A DNA stretch of 64,000 bases from Simiduia curdlanivorans (lineage in GTDB: Bacteria > Pseudomonadota > Gammaproteobacteria > Pseudomonadales > Cellvibrionaceae), in NCBI RefSeq assembly GCF_030409605.1, contig NZ_JAUFQG010000004.1, positions 124,001 to 188,000 of the forward strand, written 5' to 3'. Positions 10,193 to 19,382 of the stretch are shown here, piece by piece. The translations under genes and the position numbers were made by a program. The notes under the pieces were generated by a model, which saw nothing but the letters and a program-made list of their open reading frames with translations, was not told where the DNA came from and did not search any database. Positions within the stretch are counted from its first letter, which is position 1. Each line of letters begins with the position of its first letter.

Positions 10193-10595
10193 ACAACAGA
10201 CATCGTCGCTAACAAGAACAGCCAACCGGCAAGCTTAGGCTTAGCCGGTGCTCCTCTGATCCTTAAAACAAGAACGGCCACACTATTGCGGCCTGAGCAC
10301 CGCGCGCCCCTAAAGTAGAACCCCTTTCCTGCTAATTGTTTATCGTTTTTCTTCGATCATCGAAAAAATAACGCCAACGCTATATCTGTTGCAAAAGCAC
10401 TACAAATAAAATGCGACAAGCTACTCGCAAGACTTCTCGATTACTTCACCCCATTAACAAATAAATTATTAATTAAACGAACTATTGACATAGGCCAAAT
10501 GGGCTAGGGCTAGACCATCAGGTCAATAGGTTAACCCGCGCCGGCGACCTATAGTGCCGTCTGAAAATTAACCTTCCAGCAAAAGGCAAACACCC
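10193..10595 (+). other. Intergenic region upstream of the double-GH18 chitinase
   Basis: 403 bp without a gene. It holds a strong hairpin at 10225-10249 just after the coiled-coil gene. There is an imperfect palindrome CTTCGATCATCGAA near 10353 and a possible -35 hexamer TTGACA at 10486 without a good -10. The AT-rich stretch 10440-10490 probably contains the chitinase promoter. The ACAACGTTGT operator seen before the second chitinase is absent here. Confidence 0.4.
10225..10249 (+). terminator. Hairpin after the coiled-coil gene, possible terminator
   Basis: ACCGGCAAGC and GCTTAGCCGGT pair around a TTAG loop with one bulged base. There is no T-tract, so it may be a transcript-end or attenuating structure rather than a classical intrinsic terminator. 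Confidence 0.4.
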
Positions 10596-13500
10596 ATGTG
10601 GTTTAAAAATTTATCTCAACCGGCAGGCATACTGCTCATTAGTCTGGCGCTTAGCGCCTGTGGCGGCGGTGGCGGCTCGAGCGCTGCGCCCAGTACACAA
10701 ACCGGCTCACAAACAACAACCGATAGCACAACAGACACCGGTTCTAACGGCGCCGGTTCTACAGACTCAGGCTCGACCGACTCTGGCTCTACCGATTCTG
10801 GCTCGACTGACTCAGGTTCGACCGGTACGGGCGGCTCAAACGCTGGATCAACGGGCTCAGGGTCTACCGACTCAGGCTCTACTGATTCTGGCTCTACCGG
10901 CTCGGGTTCAACTGACTCTGGCTCTACTGGCACTGACTCTACTGACTCGGGCTCCACTGAGTCGGGCTCCACGGATACCGGTTCTACCGACTCAGGCGAC
11001 ACCGGTTCAACGGATACGGGCGCTACCGATAACACCGGTGAAACCACAGACAACAACACCAACTCTGGCAATCAACACAGCTTAGGCAAGCCAAGCTACA
11101 GTGTCGGCACAACCTATGATGCAGGCTTAGACTTCGACAGCTTAGGTGGCGAGCACAAGCGCAGCGAATACCGAGTGATTGGCTACTACATGCCGTCATT
11201 GGCAGACTCACTGCCAGCAAAAAGCATCAGCGCAACGGTTGCCCGCCAACTCACGCACATCAACCTCGCCTTCATGCACTTCAACGCGCAAGGCGAATGT
11301 ACTTTCGATCCAAATGACGACGCCAGCCAAGTCATACAAGTTATCGAAGATCTGCAAAGCCTGAAACAATACAACCCAGATTTAAAAATACTTTTTTCCA
11401 TCGGCGGTTGGGCGCTATCGAATGACGATAGCCCAACGGTAGCTAATTACCGCTCGGCCTTTGCACCAGAAAAACGCGCTACCATGGTGAGCTCTTGCGT
11501 AAACTTCATGGCACAGCACGGTTTTGATGGTATCGACATTGATTGGGAATACCCACGTAGCCAAGACGTGGCCAACTTCATTGCTGGCCTAACTGATTTG
11601 CGCACAGCGCTAGATGCTCGCGGCAAACGCGAAGAGCTGAGTATTGCCGGCGCCGGCGGTGCATTCTTTATGTCGCGCTACTTTGACCAACTACCCGCGA
11701 TTGTTGAGCAGTTAGATTTCATCAATTTGATGACCTATGACCTAAACGGCCCCTGGAATGGCGTGACCAAAACCAACTTTCACGCCCACTTGTATGGCAA
11801 TAGCGATGAGCCGCGTTTTTACAATGCGCTGCGCGAAGTTGTTTTCAATCCGATCAAAACCTGGGAAGAAACGACCACACTATTCCCCAGCCCCTTTGCC
11901 TTAACAGTTGACGCCGCTATCAAGCAACACTTGATCATGGACATTCCACGCTCAAAAATTGTCATGGGTGTGCCATTTTACGGCCGTGCTTTCTTTAACA
12001 CGGCCACGGGCAACAATGGCTTGCACCAAAGCTTTAACACCCCCGGCGGCGATCCGTATGTGGGCGATGTGACACTACTCACCGGTTGCGATGCCTGTGC
12101 TGAACGCGGCGAACCACGTGTTGCTACTTTCCGTGAAATTGAAGCCATGAAAGCCGGCGATTACGGTTACACCTACCACTTTGATGAACAGACCAAAGCG
12201 CCATGGCTATACCACGCCCGCGATAAAATTTTCGTGACCTACGACGACGAAAAATCCATGGTGTACAAAACCGATTATGTAAAAGCCGAAGGTTTAGGCG
12301 GCGTTATGTTCTGGCACCTGGGTCAAGACGACGGCAACTTTTCGCTGCTCAACACGCTGCACACTGAACTTAACGGTGCAAACAAAGGCACCTACAACGG
12401 CGATGGCGCTGAAACCATTATCGACACCAGCGATAACAGCAACAGTACCGAAACCGAAACCGAAACCGAAACCGAAACCGAAACCGAAACCGAAACCGAT
12501 AGTGAAACAAATACTGAAACTGAAGCAAATACTGACACTGACAGCAACACCGATACGGCGGCATGGCATGCTAGCACCGTTTACAATATGGGTGACCAAG
12601 CGGCTTACAACGGCAATATCTACCAAGCCAAATGGTGGACGCAAGGCGCTCAGCCAGATCTTAATAGCGGTACCGATCAAGTATGGTTGTTAATCGGCGC
12701 AGGTAGCAACGCCAACGGTAACAACACCGATACCGACGCTGGCAGTGACAACTCGACTGACAACTCAAGCGGTACCGACACAGGCACTGACACGACTACC
12801 GATAACTCTGGCAGCGCTGGCAACACCGGCAATATCGATAACACCAGCACTGGCAACGAAGGCTCAACCAATTCAACACGCCCCGACGGCAAAGTGGTTG
12901 GAACTTACTTTGTTGAGTGGGGTATCTATGGTCGTGACTACCATGTAATGGATATGCCGGCGGAAAAACTGACCCATATTTTGTACGGCTTTATTCCCGT
13001 GTGTGGGCCGAACGATTCGCTGCGCGACGCAAATGCCAGCGGTTACAGTGCGCTGCAAACACAATGCGAAGGTAAGCAAGACTACGAAGTAACCATCCAC
13101 GATAAATACGCGGCACTGGAAAAATCTTACAGTGGCGACAAGTGGGACGACCCTATTCGCGGCAACTTTGGTCAGCTGATCAAATTAAAACAACAGCACC
13201 CACACCTCAAGGTATTGCCTTCCGTGGGCGGCTGGACCTTGTCTGATCCGCTTTTCGATATTGGCACAGACGCCAACAAACGCGCGGTATTCGTTAACTC
13301 AGTAAAACAATTTTTACTCGACTACCGCTTTTTTGACGGCGTTGATATCGACTGGGAATTTCCTGGCGGCCGCGGTGCGAACAGCAACTTGGGCTCGCAA
13401 GCAGATTTCGAAGGCTATGCCGACTTGATGCGCGATCTGCGCGCCATGCTCAACCAACTTGAAGCTGAGCTAGGCAAAGAGTTAGAACTCACCTCGGCCA

Positions 13501-14111
13501 TTGGCACCAGCCCAGCCATGGTGGCCTCGGCAAACTACGCGCGCGCGCATCAATACATGGATTATATTTTTGCCATGACCTACGACTACCATGGCGCATG
13601 GAATGGCGTGCTTGGTCATCAAACCGCGCTACACAACTATAGCTATAACCCACAACAGGGATACTACGCCGCGTCGGTTGTCGATAGCCTCGTTGCGCAG
13701 AATGTACCGCTAGGAAAAATCGTTCTTGGCGCAGCCGCCTATGGCCGTGGCTGGACCAACATCAGCGGCGCACAACCCGATTGGCCTTTCGCAGGCACCG
13801 GTAATGGCGCCGCCAAAGGCACGTGGGAAGCGGGCGTATTGGATTACAAAGATATCGTCACTAACTATTTAGGGGGCACACAAGGTACCGGCATCAATGG
13901 CTTTCAGTATTACTACGATACCGATGCAGAAGCCGCCTACCTATGGAATTACACCACCGGCACACTGATTAGCTACGACAACCCGCGCTCCGTAAAGGCC
14001 AAGGGCGCCTTTGTAAACCAGCAAGGCCTGGGCGGGCTTTTCTCTTGGGAAATAGATGCCGATAACGGCGATATCGTCGATGCCATGCTCGACGGATTAA
14101 ACACCCCGTAA
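10596..14111 (+). CDS. Secreted lipoprotein chitinase with two GH18 catalytic domains
   Basis: 1171 residues. Lipoprotein signal with lipobox LSAC (Cys22), then a long Gly-Ser-Thr-Asp linker (about 27-165). First GH18 domain about 190-590 with catalytic motif DGIDIDWE (Glu318 as acid/base). A Thr-Glu repeat linker (about 619-640) precedes a CBM5/12 chitin-binding module about 655-703 (WHASTVYNMGDQAAYNG, YQAKWW), then a second linker and a second GH18 about 765-1171 with DGVDIDWE (Glu921). GH18 enzymes cleave beta-1,4 links of chitin with retention through a substrate-assisted mechanism. Two intact active sites in one chain recall the two-domain ChiB of Saccharophagus degradans, in which the two halves differ in endo/exo mode; by analogy this enzyme could be self-synergistic. 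The lipid anchor would keep it on the cell surface. Followed by a strong terminator. Confidence 0.95.
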   Translation: MWFKNLSQPAGILLISLALSACGGGGGSSAAPSTQTGSQTTTDSTTDTGSNGAGSTDSGSTDSGSTDSGSTDSGSTGTGGSNAGSTGSGSTDSGSTDSGSTGSGSTDSGSTGTDSTDSGSTESGSTDTGSTDSGDTGSTDTGATDNTGETTDNNTNSGNQHSLGKPSYSVGTTYDAGLDFDSLGGEHKRSEYRVIGYYMPSLADSLPAKSISATVARQLTHINLAFMHFNAQGECTFDPNDDASQVIQVIEDLQSLKQYNPDLKILFSIGGWALSNDDSPTVANYRSAFAPEKRATMVSSCVNFMAQHGFDGIDIDWEYPRSQDVANFIAGLTDLRTALDARGKREELSIAGAGGAFFMSRYFDQLPAIVEQLDFINLMTYDLNGPWNGVTKTNFHAHLYGNSDEPRFYNALREVVFNPIKTWEETTTLFPSPFALTVDAAIKQHLIMDIPRSKIVMGVPFYGRAFFNTATGNNGLHQSFNTPGGDPYVGDVTLLTGCDACAERGEPRVATFREIEAMKAGDYGYTYHFDEQTKAPWLYHARDKIFVTYDDEKSMVYKTDYVKAEGLGGVMFWHLGQDDGNFSLLNTLHTELNGANKGTYNGDGAETIIDTSDNSNSTETETETETETETETETDSETNTETEANTDTDSNTDTAAWHASTVYNMGDQAAYNGNIYQAKWWTQGAQPDLNSGTDQVWLLIGAGSNANGNNTDTDAGSDNSTDNSSGTDTGTDTTTDNSGSAGNTGNIDNTSTGNEGSTNSTRPDGKVVGTYFVEWGIYGRDYHVMDMPAEKLTHILYGFIPVCGPNDSLRDANASGYSALQTQCEGKQDYEVTIHDKYAALEKSYSGDKWDDPIRGNFGQLIKLKQQHPHLKVLPSVGGWTLSDPLFDIGTDANKRAVFVNSVKQFLLDYRFFDGVDIDWEFPGGRGANSNLGSQADFEGYADLMRDLRAMLNQLEAELGKELELTSAIGTSPAMVASANYARAHQYMDYIFAMTYDYHGAWNGVLGHQTALHNYSYNPQQGYYAASVVDSLVAQNVPLGKIVLGAAAYGRGWTNISGAQPDWPFAGTGNGAAKGTWEAGVLDYKDIVTNYLGGTQGTGINGFQYYYDTDAEAAYLWNYTTGTLISYDNPRSVKAKGAFVNQQGLGGLFSWEIDADNGDIVDAMLDGLNTP
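10741..11010 (+). repeat. Coding minisatellite for a Gly-Ser-Thr-Asp linker
   Basis: Tandem degenerate units of about 15 bp (GGCTCGACTGACTCA-like) encode GSTDS repeats in the linker between the lipid anchor and the first GH18 domain. Units differ at third positions, so selection acts on the peptide. Length variation between strains is likely. Confidence 0.8.
12447..12499 (+). repeat. In-frame hexanucleotide repeat (ACCGAA)n in the chitinase gene
   Basis: Nearly nine perfect ACCGAA units encode a Thr-Glu repeat between the first GH18 and the CBM5/12 module. The units are identical at DNA level, so slippage would change linker length without breaking the frame. Confidence 0.9.
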
Positions 14112-14136
14112 ACAACCACTATCTCATTTTGTGTTT

Positions 14137-14166
14137 GGCGGGTTTTGCTGGAACCCGCCTTTTTTT
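14137..14166 (+). terminator. Intrinsic terminator of the double-GH18 chitinase gene
   Basis: GGCGGGTT and AACCCGCC form a perfect 8-bp stem around a 7-base loop and are followed by seven T residues, 25 bp after the stop codon. Confidence 0.92.
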
Positions 14167-14230
14167 GTGCTCTCGATTGTTAACCTACATTCACCGCGCA
14201 CATTAAAGCGCTGAACTCTTGAGCCAGAAC

Positions 14231-14252
14231 AAAAAAAGCGGCCTAGGCCGCT
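14231..14252 (-). terminator. Intrinsic terminator of the amidohydrolase operon
   Basis: The palindrome AGCGGCCT/AGGCCGCT is followed, on the minus strand, by a run of seven T. It lies 26 bp downstream of the second amidohydrolase stop. Confidence 0.9.
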
Positions 14253-14277
14253 CTTTAGAGATCGCACGTTACCTCTA

Positions 14278-15519
14278 CTATTTCGACAAACGCTCGAAGT
14301 AGCGATCCCGCAACATGGTAGCTCTAGTCACTTGCGACGCCTCAACACCGGCGGCAATCACCAACTCAGCACTGCTGGTCACCTCAAGTGGGTCACCGCT
14401 CCACAACACCAAATCAGCCACCGCACCCTGGCGAATATCGCCCGTCAATGGCGACTTAAACCAGCGCGCCGGGTTTGCCGTCATCGCGGCAATGGCTAGC
14501 TGTTTATCTAAACCATTGGCCACCGCATTACCGGCAGATTGACGCACTAAATGGGCGTTGTGGGTGTTATGCCAGCTCATGCCAGTAAACAATAAGGTAA
14601 CACCCGCATCGCTTAACAATTTTGCATTGTCTAGGCGCGCACCCAAGGCGTCGTAACCGCTGGGTAAATTTTCGATCGGGTCCATAATCACTGGAATGCC
14701 CTGTGCGGCAATCGCCTTAGCCACCATCCAGCCTTCTTTCACGCCGGCCAAAATAAGTTTCAACTCAAACTCATTGGCAAGTGCCAATATCTTGGTGATG
14801 TCACTGGCCCGATTAACCCGCACAAGCAAAGGTTTTTGGCCCTTGATTACAGGTTCGAGTGCCGCCAAATCCATCAGGCTCAAGGTGTAGTCGCGCCTTT
14901 CGCCGGCCAAAGCTGCGGTTTTATTGGCAGAAAAGTCCCGCGCATCGGTTAAATTTTGACGCAATAAAGCCATTGCCGCCGCGCGCGAGTTACCGGCAAG
15001 GCTAACGCCGTACTCGGTGTAATCCACGGCGATGGCCAAGCTCTCGTTAATAACTTTCGGCGTGCCACCTAATTGCACTAACGCCACTTGGCCGGAAAAC
15101 AAACCACTGCCCGATTCAGGAATCAACAAGGCCTGGGTTAAGCCGTGGGCGCGGTTGTAAGGCAACAAAGTGGATTGCGGGTTAAATGCGTCAGCCACTT
15201 TTAACGCCGCGGTAATGTCGGGGCGCTCGGTATAGAAGTCACTGGTCTGCTCAATGGCGCCCACTTCTACTGCACCTAATTGGGTGTAGCTGTTAAACAG
15301 CCCGGCGGTCACAGACTTACCTTTGGCGTCGATGGTTTTATCGGCACTCATGGTTAGGTTTTTACCCACGGCCGCAATTTTACCGTCGTTTATAAACAGA
15401 TCTGTGGCCGCCAACATTGTATCGGCGGTATACACATCGGCACCTTTAATCAACAAGGAATCGGCTTGTGCCTGCAGAGCCAATGCACTGATCGCCAGTG
15501 CGCTAAGTAATTTTTTCAT
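14278..15519 (-). CDS. Secreted amidohydrolase-fold protein with lost metal-binding motif
   Basis: 413 residues with a signal peptide (about 1-19, ending AQA). The N-terminal composite domain (LLIKGADVYTADTM, LFINDGKIAAVGKNL) and C-terminal motif (ANPARWFKSPLTGDIRQGAVADLVLWSGDP) are those of the imidazolonepropionase-like amidohydrolase group. At the metal site, where the upstream paralog has DVHSHMG, this protein has NSYTQLG (Tyr78 and Gln80 in place of the two His). It is therefore probably not a normal binuclear metal hydrolase; it may be a pseudoenzyme partner of the upstream protein. The start overlaps the upstream stop by ATGA, so the two are translationally coupled. Confidence 0.85.
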   Translation of the reverse strand: MKKLLSALAISALALQAQADSLLIKGADVYTADTMLAATDLFINDGKIAAVGKNLTMSADKTIDAKGKSVTAGLFNSYTQLGAVEVGAIEQTSDFYTERPDITAALKVADAFNPQSTLLPYNRAHGLTQALLIPESGSGLFSGQVALVQLGGTPKVINESLAIAVDYTEYGVSLAGNSRAAAMALLRQNLTDARDFSANKTAALAGERRDYTLSLMDLAALEPVIKGQKPLLVRVNRASDITKILALANEFELKLILAGVKEGWMVAKAIAAQGIPVIMDPIENLPSGYDALGARLDNAKLLSDAGVTLLFTGMSWHNTHNAHLVRQSAGNAVANGLDKQLAIAAMTANPARWFKSPLTGDIRQGAVADLVLWSGDPLEVTSSAELVIAAGVEASQVTRATMLRDRYFERLSK

Positions 15520-16922
15520 GGGCGAACCTCCCCAGCTTCAAGAATGCCAAGATTAAAATCACTGGTGGGCTGCACGCTCGGGTCTAAGCGATCAAAGCGC
15601 AAGCTGCCGTCAATCCAAACTTTTTCCGCATGGGCATACACACTCATGGGGTTGGCATCCCAGAGCACTAAATCGGCATTTTTACCGACTTTTAACGAAC
15701 CAATTTTGTCCTCTAAGCCTAAAGATTTCGCTGGATTTAACGTGGCCCATTTGATCGCGTCCGCAGCGGTTAAGCCCAAACCTAACTTGTTGCCCGAGGT
15801 CATGGCCTTGGCCACTTCTTGGTTCAAACGCTGCACTTGTATGGGGTCGTCAGAATGAATCACGGCGCAGGCTTTGGCGTAATCAACTAAAGCAATATTT
15901 TCTTCCACCATATCGAAGGCCTCTTGTTTAAAGCCCCACCAATCGGCCCACATCACGCCGCAAATATCTTCCTTTGCCAACATCTCTGCTGCTTTATAAC
16001 CTTCTACAGCGTGGTGGAAGGCGGCAATTTTGTAGCCAAACTCTTTTGCCATATCAATCATCTGCGCCATTTCATCGGCTTTATAGCAATGGTTGTGGAT
16101 GCGAATATCGCCTTCCAAAACACCCGCCAAAGTCTCTAAGCGAAGGTCGCGCGTCGGCGCATCGGCGTCTTCGCCGGCTTCGATTTTCTTCACGTAGTCG
16201 TCCCAGCCTTTCTTGTACGCGGCGGCCTCAATCCACGCACTGCGGTAACCCGCCATGTTGCCCATGCGGGTAGACGGTAATTGCCCCTTTTCGCCGTACA
16301 CGCGCTTGGGGTTTTCACCGCAGGCCATTTTTAAACTGTAAGGCGCATCGGGAAATTTCATGCCCTGCACAGTGAGCGACGGTACATTTTTCAGAGTGAC
16401 GCCGCGGCCGCCGATTAAGTTGCCAGAGCCAGGTAAAATTTGCACCGTGGTGATACCACCGGCCAACGCCTTCTCAAACTGCGGGTCTTCCGGCCACACG
16501 GAGTGCTCGGCCCATACCTGCGCGGTTACCGGTGCGGTCATCTCATTGCCATCTTCGTGGTTGGCTGTACCCGGCGCAGGGTATACGCCCATGTGCGAGT
16601 GCACATCGATCAAACCCGGCGTCAGCCACTTACCTTTGGCTTCTATCACCACTGCGCCCTCAGGCACTTGCAAGCCTTTGCCCATGGCCTGAATTTTGCC
16701 GTCCATCACCACCAAATCAGTGGCCTCAGCCTCGCTGCCATCGCCCACCAGTAAATTCGCGCCTTTAACCAGCAGGGTTTTGCTAGTGGGCACTGTGTAA
16801 GTAGAGGGAAAGGGGTTTTTATTCGGTAACTCAAGGCTGGGCTTGGCTTTTTCTGGCTCGCCACAAGCACCTAACGTAAGGGCTATGGCGGCCGCTAAGC
16901 CGGATATCACTAAACGGTTCAT
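15516..16922 (-). CDS. Lipoprotein amidohydrolase, metal-dependent
   Basis: 468 residues. Lipoprotein signal with lipobox LGAC (Cys20). N-terminal beta-sandwich part (LLVKGANLLVGDGSEAEATD), then the metal motif GLIDVHSHMG with His108 and His110, further histidines (HNHCYKADEM, AAFHHAVEGY) and the catalytic Asp in VIHSDDP. C-terminal WATLNPAKSLGLEDKIGSLK closes the fold. It is an active member of the imidazolonepropionase/prolidase-like amidohydrolases; exported members of this group in marine bacteria are often annotated as peptidase-like, but the substrate cannot be read from the sequence. First gene of a two-gene operon. Confidence 0.9.
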   Translation of the reverse strand: MNRLVISGLAAAIALTLGACGEPEKAKPSLELPNKNPFPSTYTVPTSKTLLVKGANLLVGDGSEAEATDLVVMDGKIQAMGKGLQVPEGAVVIEAKGKWLTPGLIDVHSHMGVYPAPGTANHEDGNEMTAPVTAQVWAEHSVWPEDPQFEKALAGGITTVQILPGSGNLIGGRGVTLKNVPSLTVQGMKFPDAPYSLKMACGENPKRVYGEKGQLPSTRMGNMAGYRSAWIEAAAYKKGWDDYVKKIEAGEDADAPTRDLRLETLAGVLEGDIRIHNHCYKADEMAQMIDMAKEFGYKIAAFHHAVEGYKAAEMLAKEDICGVMWADWWGFKQEAFDMVEENIALVDYAKACAVIHSDDPIQVQRLNQEVAKAMTSGNKLGLGLTAADAIKWATLNPAKSLGLEDKIGSLKVGKNADLVLWDANPMSVYAHAEKVWIDGSLRFDRLDPSVQPTSDFNLGILEAGEVRP

Positions 16923-17038
16923 AGTGCGTCCTGTTGTTATTTATAGCTATTAGAAGTTGATCGACTGTGATCGGGGTAAAGGAATAGGACGAGAGAAGTA
17001 GCCAATGCCTCACAAGAAAACCCACGCGGCTCAGCAGA

Positions 17039-17064
17039 TAAAAAAGCCGGCACGGGGCCGGCTT
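17039..17064 (-). terminator. Intrinsic terminator of btuB
   Basis: AAGCCGGC and GCCGGCTT pair around a short G/C loop, with six T following on the minus strand, about 60 bp past the btuB stop. Confidence 0.88.
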
Positions 17065-17122
17065 GAAGAGAACTAGCTAATATTCAGACGCAAATAAACC
17101 CAGAACAGCTATCGCTCAAGCA

Positions 17123-18970
17123 CTAGAACCGATAGGTGGCGCTACCGAAGGCATTGATACCGTCTTCGTAATAACCACTCACCACGGTGTAATCCTTGTC
17201 GAGCAGATTATTCACCTTCGCTTCCAGCACGAGATTGTTGCTAATAGCCCATGCAGCGCGAAGATTAACCAAGCCATAACCTGACAATTTTTGCGTGTTG
17301 GCCTGATCGGCGTAGCGCGCCGAACGCGCTTCAAAACCTAAGCCCAAGGTAATGCCGCCAAATGCGCGGCTAAGATCGGCGTTAAACAATTGATCCGATC
17401 GATTGATTAAGCGCTTGCCCGTGGCTTTGTCTTCCGCATCTAGGGCTGTGTAGTTAACGCCGAGCAACCAGCCGTCAAAGTTCTGTGCAAACTCCGCTTC
17501 CACACCGGTAATCTCCGCATCGTTGACATTGAACGGGTACCAGTTGCCACCGGCATCTGGCGCCCAGGCAATGAGATCGCTCACATCGTTTTCAAATATA
17601 TTCATGGCAAACAGCAGGCCATCTTGGTGAAATTTTATGCCGGCTTCCAGGTTGCGCGAAGATTCTGGCTTTAACTCAGCATTACCCGAAAATGGGTAGT
17701 AAAGATCGTTAAAACTGGGCGCCTTAAAAGCGCTGCCATAGCTTGCCATTAGGCTCCAACCGTCGGCCAAATCAAAGCCATAGGTGATACTCCCCGTGTC
17801 TTTGCTACCAAACTGTTCGTTGTCGTCGTAACGCAGCGCGGCAATCAGATTATGGCCGCCAGAGCGACCCTGATACTGAACAAAAACCCCGGTGTTATCC
17901 CGACTATCAACGGCGTAAACAACATTATTCGATTCGACCTGCTCGACGTAGTAATCGACACCAAGACTCAACAAGCTCGCCTCCGCTAGCGCTAAATCAT
18001 TTTGCCAGCTGGCACTTTCGCGCTCGGTATTAAAGCGGTTATTGCCGCCGTAGTTTATCTCTGCAACGCCGGCAATATGGTCGTCTTGCTGTGATTCATC
18101 CTGCGACAGACCGGCGCGCAATTGCGTAAGCCACACCTGATTTATCTGGCCCTTGAGCCCCACATCAGCCGAGTAGTTAGTGAATGTGGCGAAGGGTTCG
18201 CAGTCGACAAAACAAAAGCCGTTGTCGCTATCGCTTTCACCTTGCTGATACTGCCCACTGGCCTCCAGCGACCAAGCTTGCGACAGCTGCTGACTGGCAT
18301 TAAGCGCCAACCGATCAGCGGCATAGGCATCTTTATCGCCGTTGCCATTGCTGGTGTTGACTGTGCGATCGAAGCCATCGGTGCTGATATGCGAAGCCAC
18401 CAGATTGAGCTGGGTTGCCTCATCCTTCCAGCCAGCAACCAAGCGCGCCTGCTGCTCATTGTGCTTACCGTAACCGACATTGACGGCAAGGCTAGCGCCG
18501 TCATTTTCCGCCTGGCGGGTAAAAATTTGCACTATGCCGCCTATGGCGTCAGAGCCGTACAAACTGGAGCGCGGACCGCGCACTAATTCAATGCGCTCGA
18601 TCGCCGCCGGGTCGACGAACTCCAGCGCCGTACTGCCCAAGGTCGCCGAACCCACCCGCACGCCGTCAACCAACACCAACAAATGGCCAGAGTTAGTGCC
18701 GCGCACGAAGGCGCTGCTGTTGGCACCGCGACCACCGCGCTGCACCATGTCGACACCGGTAAAACGGCTAATCAATTCAGGCACATCGCGCACCTGCAAC
18801 TGCTCGATTTCAGCAGCCGTCAACACAGACACGGGGGCAAAGGTTTGCGCCAAGGGTGTTTCTGTTCGAGTGGCTGTGACAACCATCTCTTCTTGTTGAA
18901 GATCTTGGGCTTGAGCCTGAACGCCAACAATAGTCAAAGCAATTGCAGCAGATAAAGAAGTAAGTTTCAT
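17123..18970 (-). CDS. btuB: TonB-dependent outer membrane vitamin B12 receptor
   Basis: 615 residues with a signal peptide (1-21, QAQA end), TonB-box-like EEMVVTATRTETPL, a plug domain (about 40-150, with LVLVDGVRVGS and IERIELVRGPRSSLYGSDAI) and a beta-barrel ending in aromatic TYRF. Length matches BtuB. The cobalamin riboswitch directly upstream makes corrinoid uptake the firm assignment rather than a siderophore. It takes cobalamin across the outer membrane with energy from TonB; the matching inner-membrane importer may be the FecCD-type operon at 58.8-62.3 kb (inference). Confidence 0.95.
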   Translation of the reverse strand: MKLTSLSAAIALTIVGVQAQAQDLQQEEMVVTATRTETPLAQTFAPVSVLTAAEIEQLQVRDVPELISRFTGVDMVQRGGRGANSSAFVRGTNSGHLLVLVDGVRVGSATLGSTALEFVDPAAIERIELVRGPRSSLYGSDAIGGIVQIFTRQAENDGASLAVNVGYGKHNEQQARLVAGWKDEATQLNLVASHISTDGFDRTVNTSNGNGDKDAYAADRLALNASQQLSQAWSLEASGQYQQGESDSDNGFCFVDCEPFATFTNYSADVGLKGQINQVWLTQLRAGLSQDESQQDDHIAGVAEINYGGNNRFNTERESASWQNDLALAEASLLSLGVDYYVEQVESNNVVYAVDSRDNTGVFVQYQGRSGGHNLIAALRYDDNEQFGSKDTGSITYGFDLADGWSLMASYGSAFKAPSFNDLYYPFSGNAELKPESSRNLEAGIKFHQDGLLFAMNIFENDVSDLIAWAPDAGGNWYPFNVNDAEITGVEAEFAQNFDGWLLGVNYTALDAEDKATGKRLINRSDQLFNADLSRAFGGITLGLGFEARSARYADQANTQKLSGYGLVNLRAAWAISNNLVLEAKVNNLLDKDYTVVSGYYEDGINAFGSATYRF

Positions 18971-19069
18971 GAGAGCTCTCTATTCACAAAATAAGTGGTT
19001 TGAGAGAGGGAGAAAAGTGGGTACTCGTTCGCCAACGCGAGAAAGAAGACCACCGATGCAGCCCTCCGC

Positions 19070-19260
19070 TACGTCGTGTTGCCGCTCAGCGCCACACTAA
19101 AAATGGCGAATAACGGGCAGCAAAGCGAGGCAGGTATCGGGCTTAGGGTTGAATCAACCACATCACCGTTGCGGGGGCAGCGCTGGCCTTGAACCAGCTT
19201 CCCATTTAACTCGGGCATGACTCTCTTGTAGCAGAGAGTCACCAGAGCACCTAGCTTTGA
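19070..19260 (-). promoter_or_regulatory. Cobalamin (adenosylcobalamin) riboswitch controlling btuB
   Basis: Read on the minus strand this region contains, in order, GGTGCTCTGGTGACTC, AATGGGAAGCTGGTTCA, the conserved core GCTGCCCCCGCAACGGT followed by GATGTGG, AGCCCGATACCTGCC, and a distal G-rich segment GCGGAGGGCTGCATCGGTGG. These are the hallmark boxes of the cobalamin riboswitch. It lies about 100 bp before btuB. Binding of B12 is expected to switch off btuB expression. The short reading frames here are incidental. Confidence 0.95.
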
Positions 19261-19382
19261 TGGCGCGGAGTTTACTCGGATATCGGAGCAGGTCAAGAAA
19301 GCAATGGCAGTGGTTCGCAAGCACTGCTAAAAAGCCGAGTTTCGCGGCCACGCTCCTGCGTAAAAGCGCGAACCTGACAGTA

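Noticed and set aside
10616..11071. Antisense and alternative frames over the chitinase linkers
   Set aside because: Simple repeats keep all frames open; products are repetitive and meaningless.
19069..19351. Minus-strand frames of 83 and 62 codons upstream of btuB
   Set aside because: They coincide with the cobalamin riboswitch, which explains the sequence conservation better.
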